A stretch of 64,000 bases of DNA, taken from positions 62,001 through 126,000 of the forward strand of contig DAIQOK010000004.1 of NCBI GenBank assembly GCA_036787895.1. Direction: 5' to 3'. Numbering within the stretch: position 1 is the first letter of the stretch; each line of letters opens with the position of its first letter. The notes beneath the pieces are model-generated. The model was not told the DNA's origin. It worked only from the letters and a program-made list of their open reading frames with translations, and ran no database searches. Below are positions 44,102 through 52,827 of this stretch, one piece after another. The position numbers were made by a program, and so were the translations under genes. Source of the stretch: UBA7662 sp036787895. GTDB lineage: Bacteria > Bacteroidota > Bacteroidia > UBA7662.

Positions 44102-44701
44102 ATGGAAAGACCACAAGTAGAAAATAGAATTGCAGAAGCAGTGAAAACCTACCCCAAGGGTAGTATCCTCTTTGTTGACGACTTTTTAGACTATGGCAAT
44201 CCTGAAAGCGTAAAGAAAGCCTTGTTGCGCCTGAAAGAAAAGGCAATACTTGTCCGTTTGGCTCACGGAATTTATCTCTATCCTAAAGTTGACATAGAAC
44301 TTGGAGTTCTCTTTCCATCTACGGAAGAAATAGCCAAAGCCATTGCAAGACGGGATAAAGCGAGAATTATTCCTACAGGCGTTCAAGCCTTAAATAAATT
44401 GGGGCTATCTACGCAAGTTCTTATGAAAGTGGTTTACCTCACCGATGGGGCTGCAAGAACCGTAAAAGTTGGCAAACGAACTATCACATTTAAAAAGACA
44501 AGTCCAAAGAACCTTTCAGTAAAAGGGGAAATAAGCGGTTTGGCAATTCAGGCACTCAAGACCATTGGTCAAAATAAGGCAGATGATAAAACAATAGAAA
44601 AAATCCTAGCTATTCTAAAGAATGAGAAGAAAGAGAACATCATCAATGATGCAAAACTCTCCCCTGCTTGGATTAACAAAATATTAATGCAAGCGATTTG
44701 A
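44102..44701 (+). CDS. DUF6088 / AbiEi-type antitoxin
   Basis: A 199 aa protein. The N-terminal winged helix-turn-helix (about residues 5-60: GSILFVDDFLDYGNPESVKK and LVRLAHGIYLYPKVD) is followed by the AbiEi-like C-terminal domain with ARIIPTGVQALNKLGLSTQ. Known AbiEi proteins repress their operon and neutralise the AbiEii nucleotidyltransferase toxin. It overlaps the toxin start by one base. Its own operator-like dyad separates it in regulation from the radical SAM gene 52 nt upstream. Confidence 0.88.
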   Translation: MERPQVENRIAEAVKTYPKGSILFVDDFLDYGNPESVKKALLRLKEKAILVRLAHGIYLYPKVDIELGVLFPSTEEIAKAIARRDKARIIPTGVQALNKLGLSTQVLMKVVYLTDGAARTVKVGKRTITFKKTSPKNLSVKGEISGLAIQALKTIGQNKADDKTIEKILAILKNEKKENIINDAKLSPAWINKILMQAI

Positions 44702-45708
44702 TGAACACCCTTTGGCTCACATTATCGAAGGAAAGAAGGATTGAAATCCTCAATCAGGCAACAGAATTGACAGGTTTGCCAGCCATAGCCATTGAGAAAG
44801 ATTGGTGGGTATCATTATGTTTGAAAGCTTCATTTTCATTGCCCTACAGCGAGCACATTGTATTTAAAGGAGGAACTTCTTTGAGCAAGGGATGGGATTT
44901 AATAGCGCGATTTTCAGAAGATATAGACTTGGCAATTGACCGCAAGTTTTTCGGATTTGAAGGAGACATTAGTAAAACACAAATAAGAAAGCTTAGAAAG
45001 CAATCTTGTGAATTCATTTCAACAGAATTTCTCCAAGACTTAACACAAACAATGACAGATTGGGGAGCTATAGCAGAATGTGGGCTATTTGCACAACCCG
45101 CTAACGATTCAGACAAAGACCCACAGATTATTGAAATTCAATACAATTCGGTAGTGGATACTTTGAAATATCTACCTCAAAGAGTTTTGATTGAAGTTAG
45201 TTCTCGTTCCTTGATGGAGCCGACAGAGAAGCGTGAAATCAACTCCATTCTAAGCGTGAATTATCCAAAGTTGGATTTCACAACAGATACTTTTACAATT
45301 TCTACAGTTCTACCCCAACGAACTTTCCTGGAAAAGATATTCTTGCTCCACGAAGAATTTTCGCAAGAGCCTGAAAAAATTCGTACAGACCGCCTTTCAA
45401 GGCATTTGTATGATTTGGAGAGGTTAATGGACACTCAATACGGTGTAACAGCACTTCAAGACAAAGAACTATACAACAATATTGTTGCTCATAGAGAAAA
45501 ATTCAATCCGTTGAGGGGGCTTGACTATAGTAACCATACTCCCGATAAAATCAAAATCATACCACCTGATTCGGTTATACAAGAATACGAGAGTGACTAT
45601 TCAGAAATGACCAAGTTTATGATTTATGGTGAGGTGTTAACTTTTGAAAGATTAGTAAAAAGAATTTCAGAACTACAAACAAGAATAAATGTAATTAGTC
45701 AACTCTAA
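44701..45708 (+). CDS. AbiEii/AbiGii-type nucleotidyltransferase toxin
   Basis: A 335 aa toxin of the type IV TA / abortive infection class. EKDWW (about 32-36) precedes the nucleotidyltransferase core VFKGGTSLSKGW and FSEDIDLAID (the two catalytic Asp). The later TFLEKIFLLHEEF and RLSRHLYDLERLMD helices are family-typical. AbiEii homologues inhibit growth by modifying tRNA or other targets during phage infection. ATG at 44701 (TGATG junction) is preferred over the TTG just before. Two tandem copies of TAAAGCCAACGC begin at its stop codon (45706-45729). Confidence 0.92.
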   Translation: MNTLWLTLSKERRIEILNQATELTGLPAIAIEKDWWVSLCLKASFSLPYSEHIVFKGGTSLSKGWDLIARFSEDIDLAIDRKFFGFEGDISKTQIRKLRKQSCEFISTEFLQDLTQTMTDWGAIAECGLFAQPANDSDKDPQIIEIQYNSVVDTLKYLPQRVLIEVSSRSLMEPTEKREINSILSVNYPKLDFTTDTFTISTVLPQRTFLEKIFLLHEEFSQEPEKIRTDRLSRHLYDLERLMDTQYGVTALQDKELYNNIVAHREKFNPLRGLDYSNHTPDKIKIIPPDSVIQEYESDYSEMTKFMIYGEVLTFERLVKRISELQTRINVISQL

Positions 45709-46159
45709 AGCCAACGCTAAAGCCAACGCTTTGTCAAAGAGCTAGCCATGCCCACCCAAAACGAAAACAAAAAAATTTCCACTGCTTCGCAAAAATTAAA
45801 TCTGCCGATAAACGAACCGACTGACCAAAACAACTTGACAATAAAAGCGATAATACAACTGACATACAGCAAGATATATACGGACGAAAGAAGAACCACT
45901 ACTCACAATATCTCCTATACGCAAACAGGAGTTTCGTGCTTCGTAGGACAGAAAAGTGGTAAAATTGAAGTTCAGTTCTTCGTAGGTAGTTCAGCGGTTA
46001 AAAGCCTTGCCTGTGTATAGCTGAGCACCGTCAGACTGTCTAATAACCCGGGAAATGAATAAAATATCACATATTAATGCTGTATTTGGCCTTTATTTTA
46101 TAGAAATAGCGGTTTTGAAACAAACTGACGATGCAGGTAATTAAAAAAAACAGACAATA
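45709..46159. other. Module boundary without a supported gene
   Basis: Contains a 90-codon frame (45748-46020) that reads as low-complexity sequence and is probably not a gene. Around 45892-46019 is a segment with AACCACTACTCACAA and TTTCGTGCTTCGTAGG, similar in kind to the elements at 34591-34727 and 47038-47110. These may be cassette-boundary relics. No RNA gene seen. Confidence 0.4.
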
Positions 46160-47026
46160 ATGAAAGTGATCATTAAACTATCCGGAATTATATTCATCCT
46201 GACATTATGGATAACAACCGTAAATGGACAAGAATTTTTGGAAGATGGAAGTCTAAAGTTAACAGAGGTTTCTACTAACAAGAAATATGGTTACGAACCT
46301 AACCCTAAGACCTCAATTAAAGTCGGAAAAATTGAAAATGAACAAGCTTATTTGAAAGCATTACGTGGACCTAATGGTGAAGCTGTTCAATTTAGACGAG
46401 TGTCAAGTTGTTGTGGATTCAAAAGTAAATCGGCAGTTTTTGGTCAGGGACTATTGGACAAATATGAAGTTTTTTATCAAGGACTGAAAGCGCCCGTTAT
46501 TTTATATCTAAATGGTTATGACTATGAAAATCCAAAAGCACCGTTTGGCTTTACATTTGTTACAGCCGACAAAATAGAAAAATCAATAATCTATCCAGCT
46601 GACAGTATAATTAAAGTTAGCTTTTGCAATGAACAGACACACTATACAGTAGGTAAGGAATTCTTACTAAAAGAAAAAATAGGAGAAAAACCAGAACCTG
46701 ATACAAATCCTGACTTTGATGGCGGACTTGAGGAGTTAAAAAAGTATTTTGCTGAGAAGCCATTGACAGATGAACGAATTAAAGATGCAGTTTTTAGGGT
46801 AGTTATTGCATTTGTTGTTGATTGTAATGGTAAAGCGGGGAATTTTATGGTTATATCAAAAGGAAAAGGGCTTGCAGAAACTTTTGCCAACCAGGTTTTA
46901 GCCAGAGTAAACAATATGCCGCAGAATTGGAAAGCGGCCACAGTCAACGGAGAAAATGTAGATTGCTATCAAGTTTTATCATTTACAGTAATAGGTGGAC
47001 AACTTGACAAAGTATCTTACAGATGA
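46160..47026 (+). CDS. Exported protein with TonB C-terminal-like domain (island)
   Basis: A 288 aa protein with a signal peptide (IIFILTLWITTVNGQ). The middle part (about 40-140: GYEPNPKTSIKVG, RRVSSCCGFKSKSAVFG) belongs to a Bacteroidota hypothetical family. The last 100 residues (FDGGLEELKKYFAEKPLTDE, VVIAFVVDCNGKAGNFMVIS) look like a TonB C-terminal domain without the membrane anchor and Pro-rich linker of true TonB. Function unknown. AT-rich, flanked by boundary elements on both sides, so probably its own cassette. Confidence 0.7.
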   Translation: MKVIIKLSGIIFILTLWITTVNGQEFLEDGSLKLTEVSTNKKYGYEPNPKTSIKVGKIENEQAYLKALRGPNGEAVQFRRVSSCCGFKSKSAVFGQGLLDKYEVFYQGLKAPVILYLNGYDYENPKAPFGFTFVTADKIEKSIIYPADSIIKVSFCNEQTHYTVGKEFLLKEKIGEKPEPDTNPDFDGGLEELKKYFAEKPLTDERIKDAVFRVVIAFVVDCNGKAGNFMVISKGKGLAETFANQVLARVNNMPQNWKAATVNGENVDCYQVLSFTVIGGQLDKVSYR

Positions 47027-47373
47027 AAAAAGAGGGTAAAACTACTGCCAACAACCGCTTGCTGCAATAAGGCTGAAGGGGTTAATTTAAGTGCAGTGCT
47101 TCTGAATCCTTCCCCAAAATCAGCCACCCCTCCTCTCCGTGATACTCCCCTAACTCGCTTACTCTGCGTTGAAAACCCCACCTTGAACTTTAGCATCTTT
47201 CAACCTTCGAACACCATTTAGCCAGATGTTTCCCACTTTCCCCCCATTTCCTATCAAATTCGCATGCAATACTGGTCTTTCGTTTGCCAAATGGGTTTAT
47301 TCTGTTAGCTTGAATGAAATAAGCTGAAAACCAGGGCGCTCAGGAGCTCAGGCTGCCTACTAAACCTATTCCC
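47027..47373. other. Right boundary of the AT-rich island
   Basis: No gene. Begins with AACTACTGCCAACAACCGC (from 47040), similar to the boundary element at 45896 and to the reverse complement of 34714-34728. Composition shifts back to the core level over this stretch. Confidence 0.45.
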
Positions 47374-49305
47374 ATGAAAGCGGCACTATTTCTTTTGCTC
47401 GGCTGGCTGTGTGGCTGGCTGAGTCCAGCGCTGGCGGCAAACACCAAGCCCACAGACTCCCTCCAACAAGCCATCACCACCGCCCCGCCCGACAGCAACC
47501 GGGTGAAGCTGCTGTTTAAGCTGTCGGCACAACTCCGTAACGAGCAGCTAGCCCAGGCCATCGCCACCGATTCGCAGGCCTATGTGCTCTCCAAAAAAAT
47601 TGGCTATACCGCCGGCATGGCCAAGGCTTTGAATGGCATGGGCATCGGGCATTATTTTCAGGGTAATTATTCGGAGGCCATCATCAGTTGGCGGGAAGCG
47701 AAACAGCTGTATGAAAAAATGGGGGAAATGCGGGGTGTGGCCAATATACTGAGCAATATGGGCGCCATTTATTTTAACCAGAGCGACTATCCCGAAGCCA
47801 TACAATTGTATCTGCAGGCGCTTAAAATTGCCGAAAAGGTAAAAGATACCCTCCGCATAGCTTCCGTTTGGCAAAACATCGGAGCCGTACACAACGAAAA
47901 GCGCGACTTCCCCCGTGCCATCCAAGCCTTCGAAAAAGCTCTGCCCCTTTTTAAAGCCGTGAACAATGCCGAAGGTATTGGCTTGGCCTACCTCAACATG
48001 GGCGAAGGTTACCGGGGAGAGCAAAATTTCGAGCTAGCCTTGCTGAACATAAAACAGGCGCTGACTTATCTGCAAAACACCAACTACTATACCACCGCGC
48101 TGCGCACCATGGGCGACATCGAAATGAGTCAGGGCCATTTGAGTGCCGGCTTATTTTATCTCGATTCGGCTTACCGCCAGGCGCAAAACACCGGCGATCA
48201 ATTTGAAGTCATACGCACCGTCAATACCCTGGGAAGGCTCTATGAGGCAAGCAACAATGTGCCCAAAGCCATCCAAACTTTCGAACGTGCTAAAGTCCTG
48301 GCGCAAGCTGCCCAAGCCGATTTTGAAATCATCATCGCTGCCCAGGGTTTGGTAAAATTGTATGCCGCGCAGGGAGATTACAAACGCGCCTTCGAAAACC
48401 AGGAAATTTACAAGGCCGCCCAGGACAGCATTTACAACCTGGAGTCGGATAAAAAGACCAACAAACTCCTCTTCAATTTCGACCTGGAAAAGCAAAAAAA
48501 TGAAATCGCGCTGCTCGTCAAGGACAAAAAAATCCAGCAAATCGAAGTCGAAAAACAAAAAGGCATTCGCAATATGTTTATGGGCGGCTTTGCCCTGGTG
48601 GTGGTGTTTTCGGGCCTCGTTATGCGGCAGCGGAACAAGGTAAAGCGGGAAAAGAAGAATGTAGAAATCGAAAAAGCCCGCAGCGAGGAATTGCTGTTGA
48701 ATATTTTGCCCGAAGAAGTCGCGGAGGAATTAAAAGCCAAAGGCAGTGCCCAGGCCAAACTGATCAAAGAAGCCACCGTTTTATTTACCGATTTTAAAGG
48801 ATTTACCGCCTTAAGCGAAACCCTGGCACCCGAGGCCCTGGTGAGCAGTCTGAACGAATGTTTCACCGCCTTCGACCGCATCATCCAAAAACACGGCATG
48901 GAAAAAATCAAAACCATAGGCGATGCCTATATGGCCGCCGGCGGTTTGCCCAGTCCCAACGAAACCCATGCCACCGATGTCGTCAACGCCGCCCTGGAAA
49001 TACGGGATTTTATGGCCGACTACAAAACCCGCAAAAGTGCGGCCAACCAGCCCTATTTCGAGATCCGCATCGGCATCCACACCGGACCGGTGGTAGCGGG
49101 CATAGTCGGTATCAAAAAATTCTCCTACGACATCTGGGGCGACACCGTAAACACCGCCAGCCGCATGGAAAGCAGTGGCGAGGTGGGCAAAGTAAACATC
49201 AGCGGCACCACCTACGCGCTCGTCAAAGCCAAATTCACCACCACCCACCGCGGCAAAATCACCGCCAAAGGCAAGGGAGAGGTGGACATGTACTTCGTTA
49301 GTTGA
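47374..49305 (+). CDS. Class III adenylate/guanylate cyclase with TPR sensor region
   Basis: A 643 aa membrane protein. A signal peptide (LFLLLGWLCGWLSPALA) is followed by about eight tetratricopeptide repeats in the periplasm (residues 60-355; for example ILSNMGAIYFNQSDYPEAIQ), a membrane helix (about 402-418, MFMGGFALVVVFSGLVM), a coiled-coil linker, and a cyclase catalytic domain (about 465-640). TVLFTDFKGFT carries the first metal Asp; GDAYMAAGG and WGDTVNTASRMES are further signatures. It should make cAMP or cGMP in the cytoplasm in response to an envelope signal. Stands alone. Confidence 0.93.
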   Translation: MKAALFLLLGWLCGWLSPALAANTKPTDSLQQAITTAPPDSNRVKLLFKLSAQLRNEQLAQAIATDSQAYVLSKKIGYTAGMAKALNGMGIGHYFQGNYSEAIISWREAKQLYEKMGEMRGVANILSNMGAIYFNQSDYPEAIQLYLQALKIAEKVKDTLRIASVWQNIGAVHNEKRDFPRAIQAFEKALPLFKAVNNAEGIGLAYLNMGEGYRGEQNFELALLNIKQALTYLQNTNYYTTALRTMGDIEMSQGHLSAGLFYLDSAYRQAQNTGDQFEVIRTVNTLGRLYEASNNVPKAIQTFERAKVLAQAAQADFEIIIAAQGLVKLYAAQGDYKRAFENQEIYKAAQDSIYNLESDKKTNKLLFNFDLEKQKNEIALLVKDKKIQQIEVEKQKGIRNMFMGGFALVVVFSGLVMRQRNKVKREKKNVEIEKARSEELLLNILPEEVAEELKAKGSAQAKLIKEATVLFTDFKGFTALSETLAPEALVSSLNECFTAFDRIIQKHGMEKIKTIGDAYMAAGGLPSPNETHATDVVNAALEIRDFMADYKTRKSAANQPYFEIRIGIHTGPVVAGIVGIKKFSYDIWGDTVNTASRMESSGEVGKVNISGTTYALVKAKFTTTHRGKITAKGKGEVDMYFVS

Positions 49306-49503
49306 AGGAGTTGGATTTTTAACGCAGATTTCGAGGAGTTCAAGGAGTTGCATAGAGAACAAAGTTTAAAACCAAAGGTCATGGTGAGCCTAGTCGAACC
49401 ATGGCCTTTTTACCAAAAGTGCCCGGTCATCGAGCGCACCAAGAGCGGTTGATGAGCCCTGCCGAACCAAGAGCCGATTGGTGTAGCCGAGATGCAAAGC
49501 ACG
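49306..49503. repeat. Dispersed-repeat cluster left of the assembly gap
   Basis: Contains ACGCAGATTTCGAGGAGTTC, GTTTAAAACCAAAGGTCATGG and a 55-bp unit (49449-49503) that is repeated exactly on the other side of the gap. No gene; open frames here are artefacts of the repeats and Ns. Confidence 0.8.
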
Positions 49504-49603
49504 NNNNNNNNNNNNNNNNNNNNNNNNNNNNNNNNNNNNNNNNNNNNNNNNNNNNNNNNNNNNNNNNNNNNNNNNNNNNNNNNNNNNNNNNNNNNNNNNN
49601 NNN
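49504..49603. other. Assembly gap of 100 N
   Basis: Exactly 100 unknown bases. The 55 bp before it (49449-49503) and after it (49604-49658) are identical, so the gap lies in a repeat the assembler could not resolve; true size unknown. Confidence 0.98.
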
Positions 49604-49925
49604 TTGATGAGCCCTGCCGAACCAAGAGCCGATTGGTGTAGCCGAGATGCAAAGCACGACGTACCCTATTGACTTGTTCAGAGAAGCTCAGCCGGTTGAA
49701 TTTTTCAACGCAGATTTCGCGGAGTTCGAGGAGTTGCACAGAGCGAAGTATACTACCAAAAGTCATGGTGAGCCCTGCCGAACAAGAGCCGATTGGTGTA
49801 GCCGAGATGCAAAGCACGCCGAATCCTGTTGCATGGATTAAAGGAGTTCAGGTTTTTGGATTTTTAACGCAGCTTTCGCGGAGTTCCACAGAGCGCGAAG
49901 TTTAAAACCAAAGGTCATGGTGAGC
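49604..49925. repeat. Dispersed-repeat cluster right of the assembly gap
   Basis: The 55-bp unit at 49604-49658, a near copy at 49769-49818 (AGCCCTGCCGAACAAGAGCC onward), and two more copies of the CGCAGATTTCGCGGAGTT / GTTTAAAACCAAAGGTCATG phrases (49706, 49867). No gene supported. Confidence 0.8.
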
Positions 49926-49948
49926 CAAGTCGAACCACCACCGCACAA

Positions 49949-50056
49949 ACCCAATTTTGAATCCCGCACGAGCGGGATTTAGTCGTGTTGCGCCCCAATT
50001 TTGAATTGGCAATCCCGTACGAACGGGATTCCGCTAACGCGTAATTTTGAATTAAC
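49949..50056. repeat. REP-like hairpins, one partial and one full copy
   Basis: Full copy 49994-50056 matches 20836-20900: CCCAATTTTGAATTGGCAAT, stem AATCCCGT-ACGA-ACGGGATT, CCGCTAACGCGTAATTTTGA. A variant half copy (ATCCCGCACGAGCGGGAT) is at 49959-49980. A remnant or mobile REP family is likely. Confidence 0.75.
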
Positions 50057-50262
50057 TGAAGTGCATGGTTCGAGGACCTCACCATGACAGCTTTCTTTTT
50101 TCCGTTTAACCCAAATCCCCGACACCGACTTCCGCACAAAAGCCACTGGCTGTTTGGCGAAATTGGCTGTTTGGGTAATTGTCTCAACTCCCTCACTGCC
50201 CCAACTCGCTCAACTGTCTCAAATCCGCGCTCATCCTAAAAATCATAACAATCCGCGGCCCA

Positions 50263-52374
50263 TCAACTGATGCCAGAGCCAGGAGCAACAACCTCCGCCG
50301 GCGACATAAACACCAACTTCCCGTCGCTGTTTTCGGCCATCAAAATCATCCCCTGCGATTCAATGCCCCGCAGTTTGCGCGGCGCTAAATTGGCGAGGAG
50401 GGTTACCTGGGTACCCACAATAGCCTCCGGAGCAAAATGTAAAGCAATGCCGCTCACTACCGTGCGGGTTTCGATGCCGAGATCAACCGTCAGCTTCAAC
50501 AATTTATAGGCACCGGCTACTTTTTCGGCAGCGGTGATGGTGCCCACACGCAGGTCGAGTTTGGCGAAGTCGTCGTATTGGATTTCGGCTTTGAGGGCCG
50601 GCGTGGTAGGTTCGGTGGCGGGTGTTTCGACTTTCTTTTCGGTCACGTCGGTGGTTTTAATGAGTTTGGCGCGCTGGGCATCCATTTGTTCGTCTTCGAT
50701 ATTGCGGAAAAGCAGCTCGGGCAGACCAAGTTTGTGGCCGGTTTCGAGGGGCTGAATCAGCATTTTTTCTTTCCAGAAAGCAAGTTTCATCAATTCGTCG
50801 GCTTCCCAGTTGAGCTGCTGCTGCAGTTTGGCGGAAGTAAACGGCAAAAAGGGTTCGCAGGCGATGGCGAGGGTAGCACAATCCTGCAAGGCTTGCACGA
50901 GTACGGCGGCTACAGCTTCTTCGTCGGTTTTGATGAGTTTCCAGGGTTCGGTTTCGGCCAGGAATTTATTGCCGGAGCGGGCAATGCCCATCATGGCCGC
51001 CTGGGCGTCGCGGAAGCGGAATTCGTTGAGGGCTTTGTAGAGCTCGAGTTGCTGCGCAAGCACTTCTTCCTGGTGGGCACGGATGGCGTCGAGCACGGCA
51101 GCGCGGGGGGCGGTGTCGGGTTTGATGCGGCCATCGGGCAGGGCGCCGTCGAAGTATTTGTGGACGAGCACCATGACGCGGTTCACAAAATTGCCGAAGA
51201 TGGCGACCAACTCGCTATTGACGCGGAGCTGGTAGTCTTTCCAGCTGAAGTCGCTGTCTTTGGTCTCGGGCGCAATGGCGGTGAGCGTATACCGCAACTC
51301 GTCCTGCTTGCCGGGGAATTCACGCAAATATTCGTGCAGCCAGATGGCCCAATTGCGGGAAGTGGAGAGTTTGTCGCCTTCGAGGTTCAGGAATTCGTTG
51401 GCGGGCACTTCATCGGGCAACACCAAACCGCCATGCTCCAGCAACATCATGGGGAAGATGAGGGTATGGAAAACGATATTGTCTTTGCCAATAAAATGAA
51501 CAAGGCGGGTGCTGTCGTCCTGCCAATAGTCTTTCCAGGCGTTGGGCTCACCTTTTTCGATGAAATATTCCTTGGTGGCAGAGATGTAGCCGATGGGGGC
51601 ATCGAACCACACATACAACACCTTGCCTTTAGCGGCATCGAGGGGGACAGGTATGCCCCAGTCGAGGTCGCGGGTCATGGAGCGGGGCTGCAAACCCTGT
51701 TGCAACCAGGAGTTAAACTGCCCTTTCACATTGGGTTTCCAATGCTCGATGCGCTTCTGGTATTTTTTGAACTCGGGTTTTTCGGCCATGCGGTCCATGG
51801 GCAAAAACCAGTTGAGCGTTTTCTTTTTGATAGGGGCATGGCCGCTTAAGGCCGATTTGGGCGCAATCAGCTCATCGGGACTGAGCGAACTGCCGCAGTT
51901 TTCGCATTGGTCGCCATAGGCTTTGTCGAAGCTACAGCGCGGGCAAGTGCCGATGATGTAGCGGTCGGCCAAAAACTGACCGGCTTCTTCATCGTAAAAC
52001 TGCTCGGTTTCTATCTCGTCGAATTGCCCTTTTTTATACAAAGCCAGGAAAAAATCCTGGGCGGTTTCGTGGTGGATGGCCCGTGAAGTGCGCGAAAAGT
52101 GGGAGAAGTTGATGCCAAAATCGGCGAAACTGTCGCGGATGAGGGTATAATATTCATCTACCACCGCCTGTGGACTTTTCCCCTCTTTACGTGCCTTGAG
52201 TGTAATGGCCACGCCATGTTCGTCGGTGCCACAAATAAACAACACCTCTTCGCCCTTGGCTTGCAGATAACGCACATAAGTATCGGCGGGCAAATAACAT
52301 CCTGCCAAATGGCCAATATGCACGGGTCCATTGGCATAAGGCAGGGCTGCGGTAATGAGGTGGCGTTTTTTCAT
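50263..52374 (-). CDS. metG: Methionyl-tRNA synthetase with C-terminal tRNA-binding domain
   Basis: Charges tRNA-Met. 703 aa from the ATG at 52374. Class I signatures: YANGPVHIGHLAG (HIGH motif) near the start and EGDKLSTSRNW (KMSKS equivalent). The zinc knuckle CPRCSFDKAYGDQCENCG is present. After the anticodon-binding helices, a linker leads to an EMAP/Trbp111-like OB fold (about 595-703: DFAKLDLRVGTITAAEKVAG). The longest frame begins with a TTG three codons earlier. A TATCTTTG box lies just upstream of the ATG. Confidence 0.97.
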   Translation of the reverse strand: MKKRHLITAALPYANGPVHIGHLAGCYLPADTYVRYLQAKGEEVLFICGTDEHGVAITLKARKEGKSPQAVVDEYYTLIRDSFADFGINFSHFSRTSRAIHHETAQDFFLALYKKGQFDEIETEQFYDEEAGQFLADRYIIGTCPRCSFDKAYGDQCENCGSSLSPDELIAPKSALSGHAPIKKKTLNWFLPMDRMAEKPEFKKYQKRIEHWKPNVKGQFNSWLQQGLQPRSMTRDLDWGIPVPLDAAKGKVLYVWFDAPIGYISATKEYFIEKGEPNAWKDYWQDDSTRLVHFIGKDNIVFHTLIFPMMLLEHGGLVLPDEVPANEFLNLEGDKLSTSRNWAIWLHEYLREFPGKQDELRYTLTAIAPETKDSDFSWKDYQLRVNSELVAIFGNFVNRVMVLVHKYFDGALPDGRIKPDTAPRAAVLDAIRAHQEEVLAQQLELYKALNEFRFRDAQAAMMGIARSGNKFLAETEPWKLIKTDEEAVAAVLVQALQDCATLAIACEPFLPFTSAKLQQQLNWEADELMKLAFWKEKMLIQPLETGHKLGLPELLFRNIEDEQMDAQRAKLIKTTDVTEKKVETPATEPTTPALKAEIQYDDFAKLDLRVGTITAAEKVAGAYKLLKLTVDLGIETRTVVSGIALHFAPEAIVGTQVTLLANLAPRKLRGIESQGMILMAENSDGKLVFMSPAEVVAPGSGIS

Positions 52375-52380
52375 GACGGG

Positions 52381-52388
52381 CAAAGATA
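52381..52388 (-). promoter_or_regulatory. -7 box of metG
   Basis: Minus-strand TATCTTTG, 6 nt before the metG ATG, the same box and spacing class as for the M16 operon; implies a very short or absent leader. Confidence 0.4.
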
Positions 52389-52827
52389 CATAATGCGCTG
52401 CTGCTGTAGAAGATTACTGCTTCGATGTTGGATTTTTGCACTTGGTTGGCAGGTCGACCGCTGCGCTGACCACACGGTCTGCAGAGCGAAACTGACGACA
52501 AGCGGGCGTAAGCCCGCGCGACCATGAGCTTACAGCACCTCATTGCGCAGCGAAGTTCAAGGGCCATCTACAGCGAAGCAGTGGGCCGTGGACGACTCCC
52601 GCCAGTGATTATATCTATCATAAATTATGGACAACACCCGCCATGGAGCAAATCGGCCATGGACCATAGACTGCTCGTGCCAGCGAACGCATGAACTACC
52701 AGCCCCACCTCAAGAAAAATTACCGGAGAACGACAATCAAAAATAAGCTGCAAGCCTCAACCGAGTGGTTTTTTGTCTATTTTTAGGCCCTTGCAATAAG
52801 CCCCTTCATGGGGCATTTACATGAACT
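52389..52827. other. Intergenic region between metG and gldA
   Basis: No gene supported. Contains hairpins GCGGGC-GTAA-GCCCGC (52502-52517) and GCCCC-TTCAT-GGGGC (52800-52814); the latter would be in the leader of the gldA-like transcript, 13 nt before the ATG. Confidence 0.5.

Noticed and set aside
45748..46020. 90-codon plus-strand ORF after AbiEii
   Set aside because: Low-complexity Asn/Thr/Lys composition and overlap with a repeat-like boundary element; no family resemblance.
49401..49817. ORFs spanning the N gap
   Set aside because: They exist only because N positions are read as open; the flanks are identical repeats.
50578..51849. 423-codon plus-strand ORF inside metG
   Set aside because: Antisense shadow of the synthetase; composition is a mirror of its codon use.
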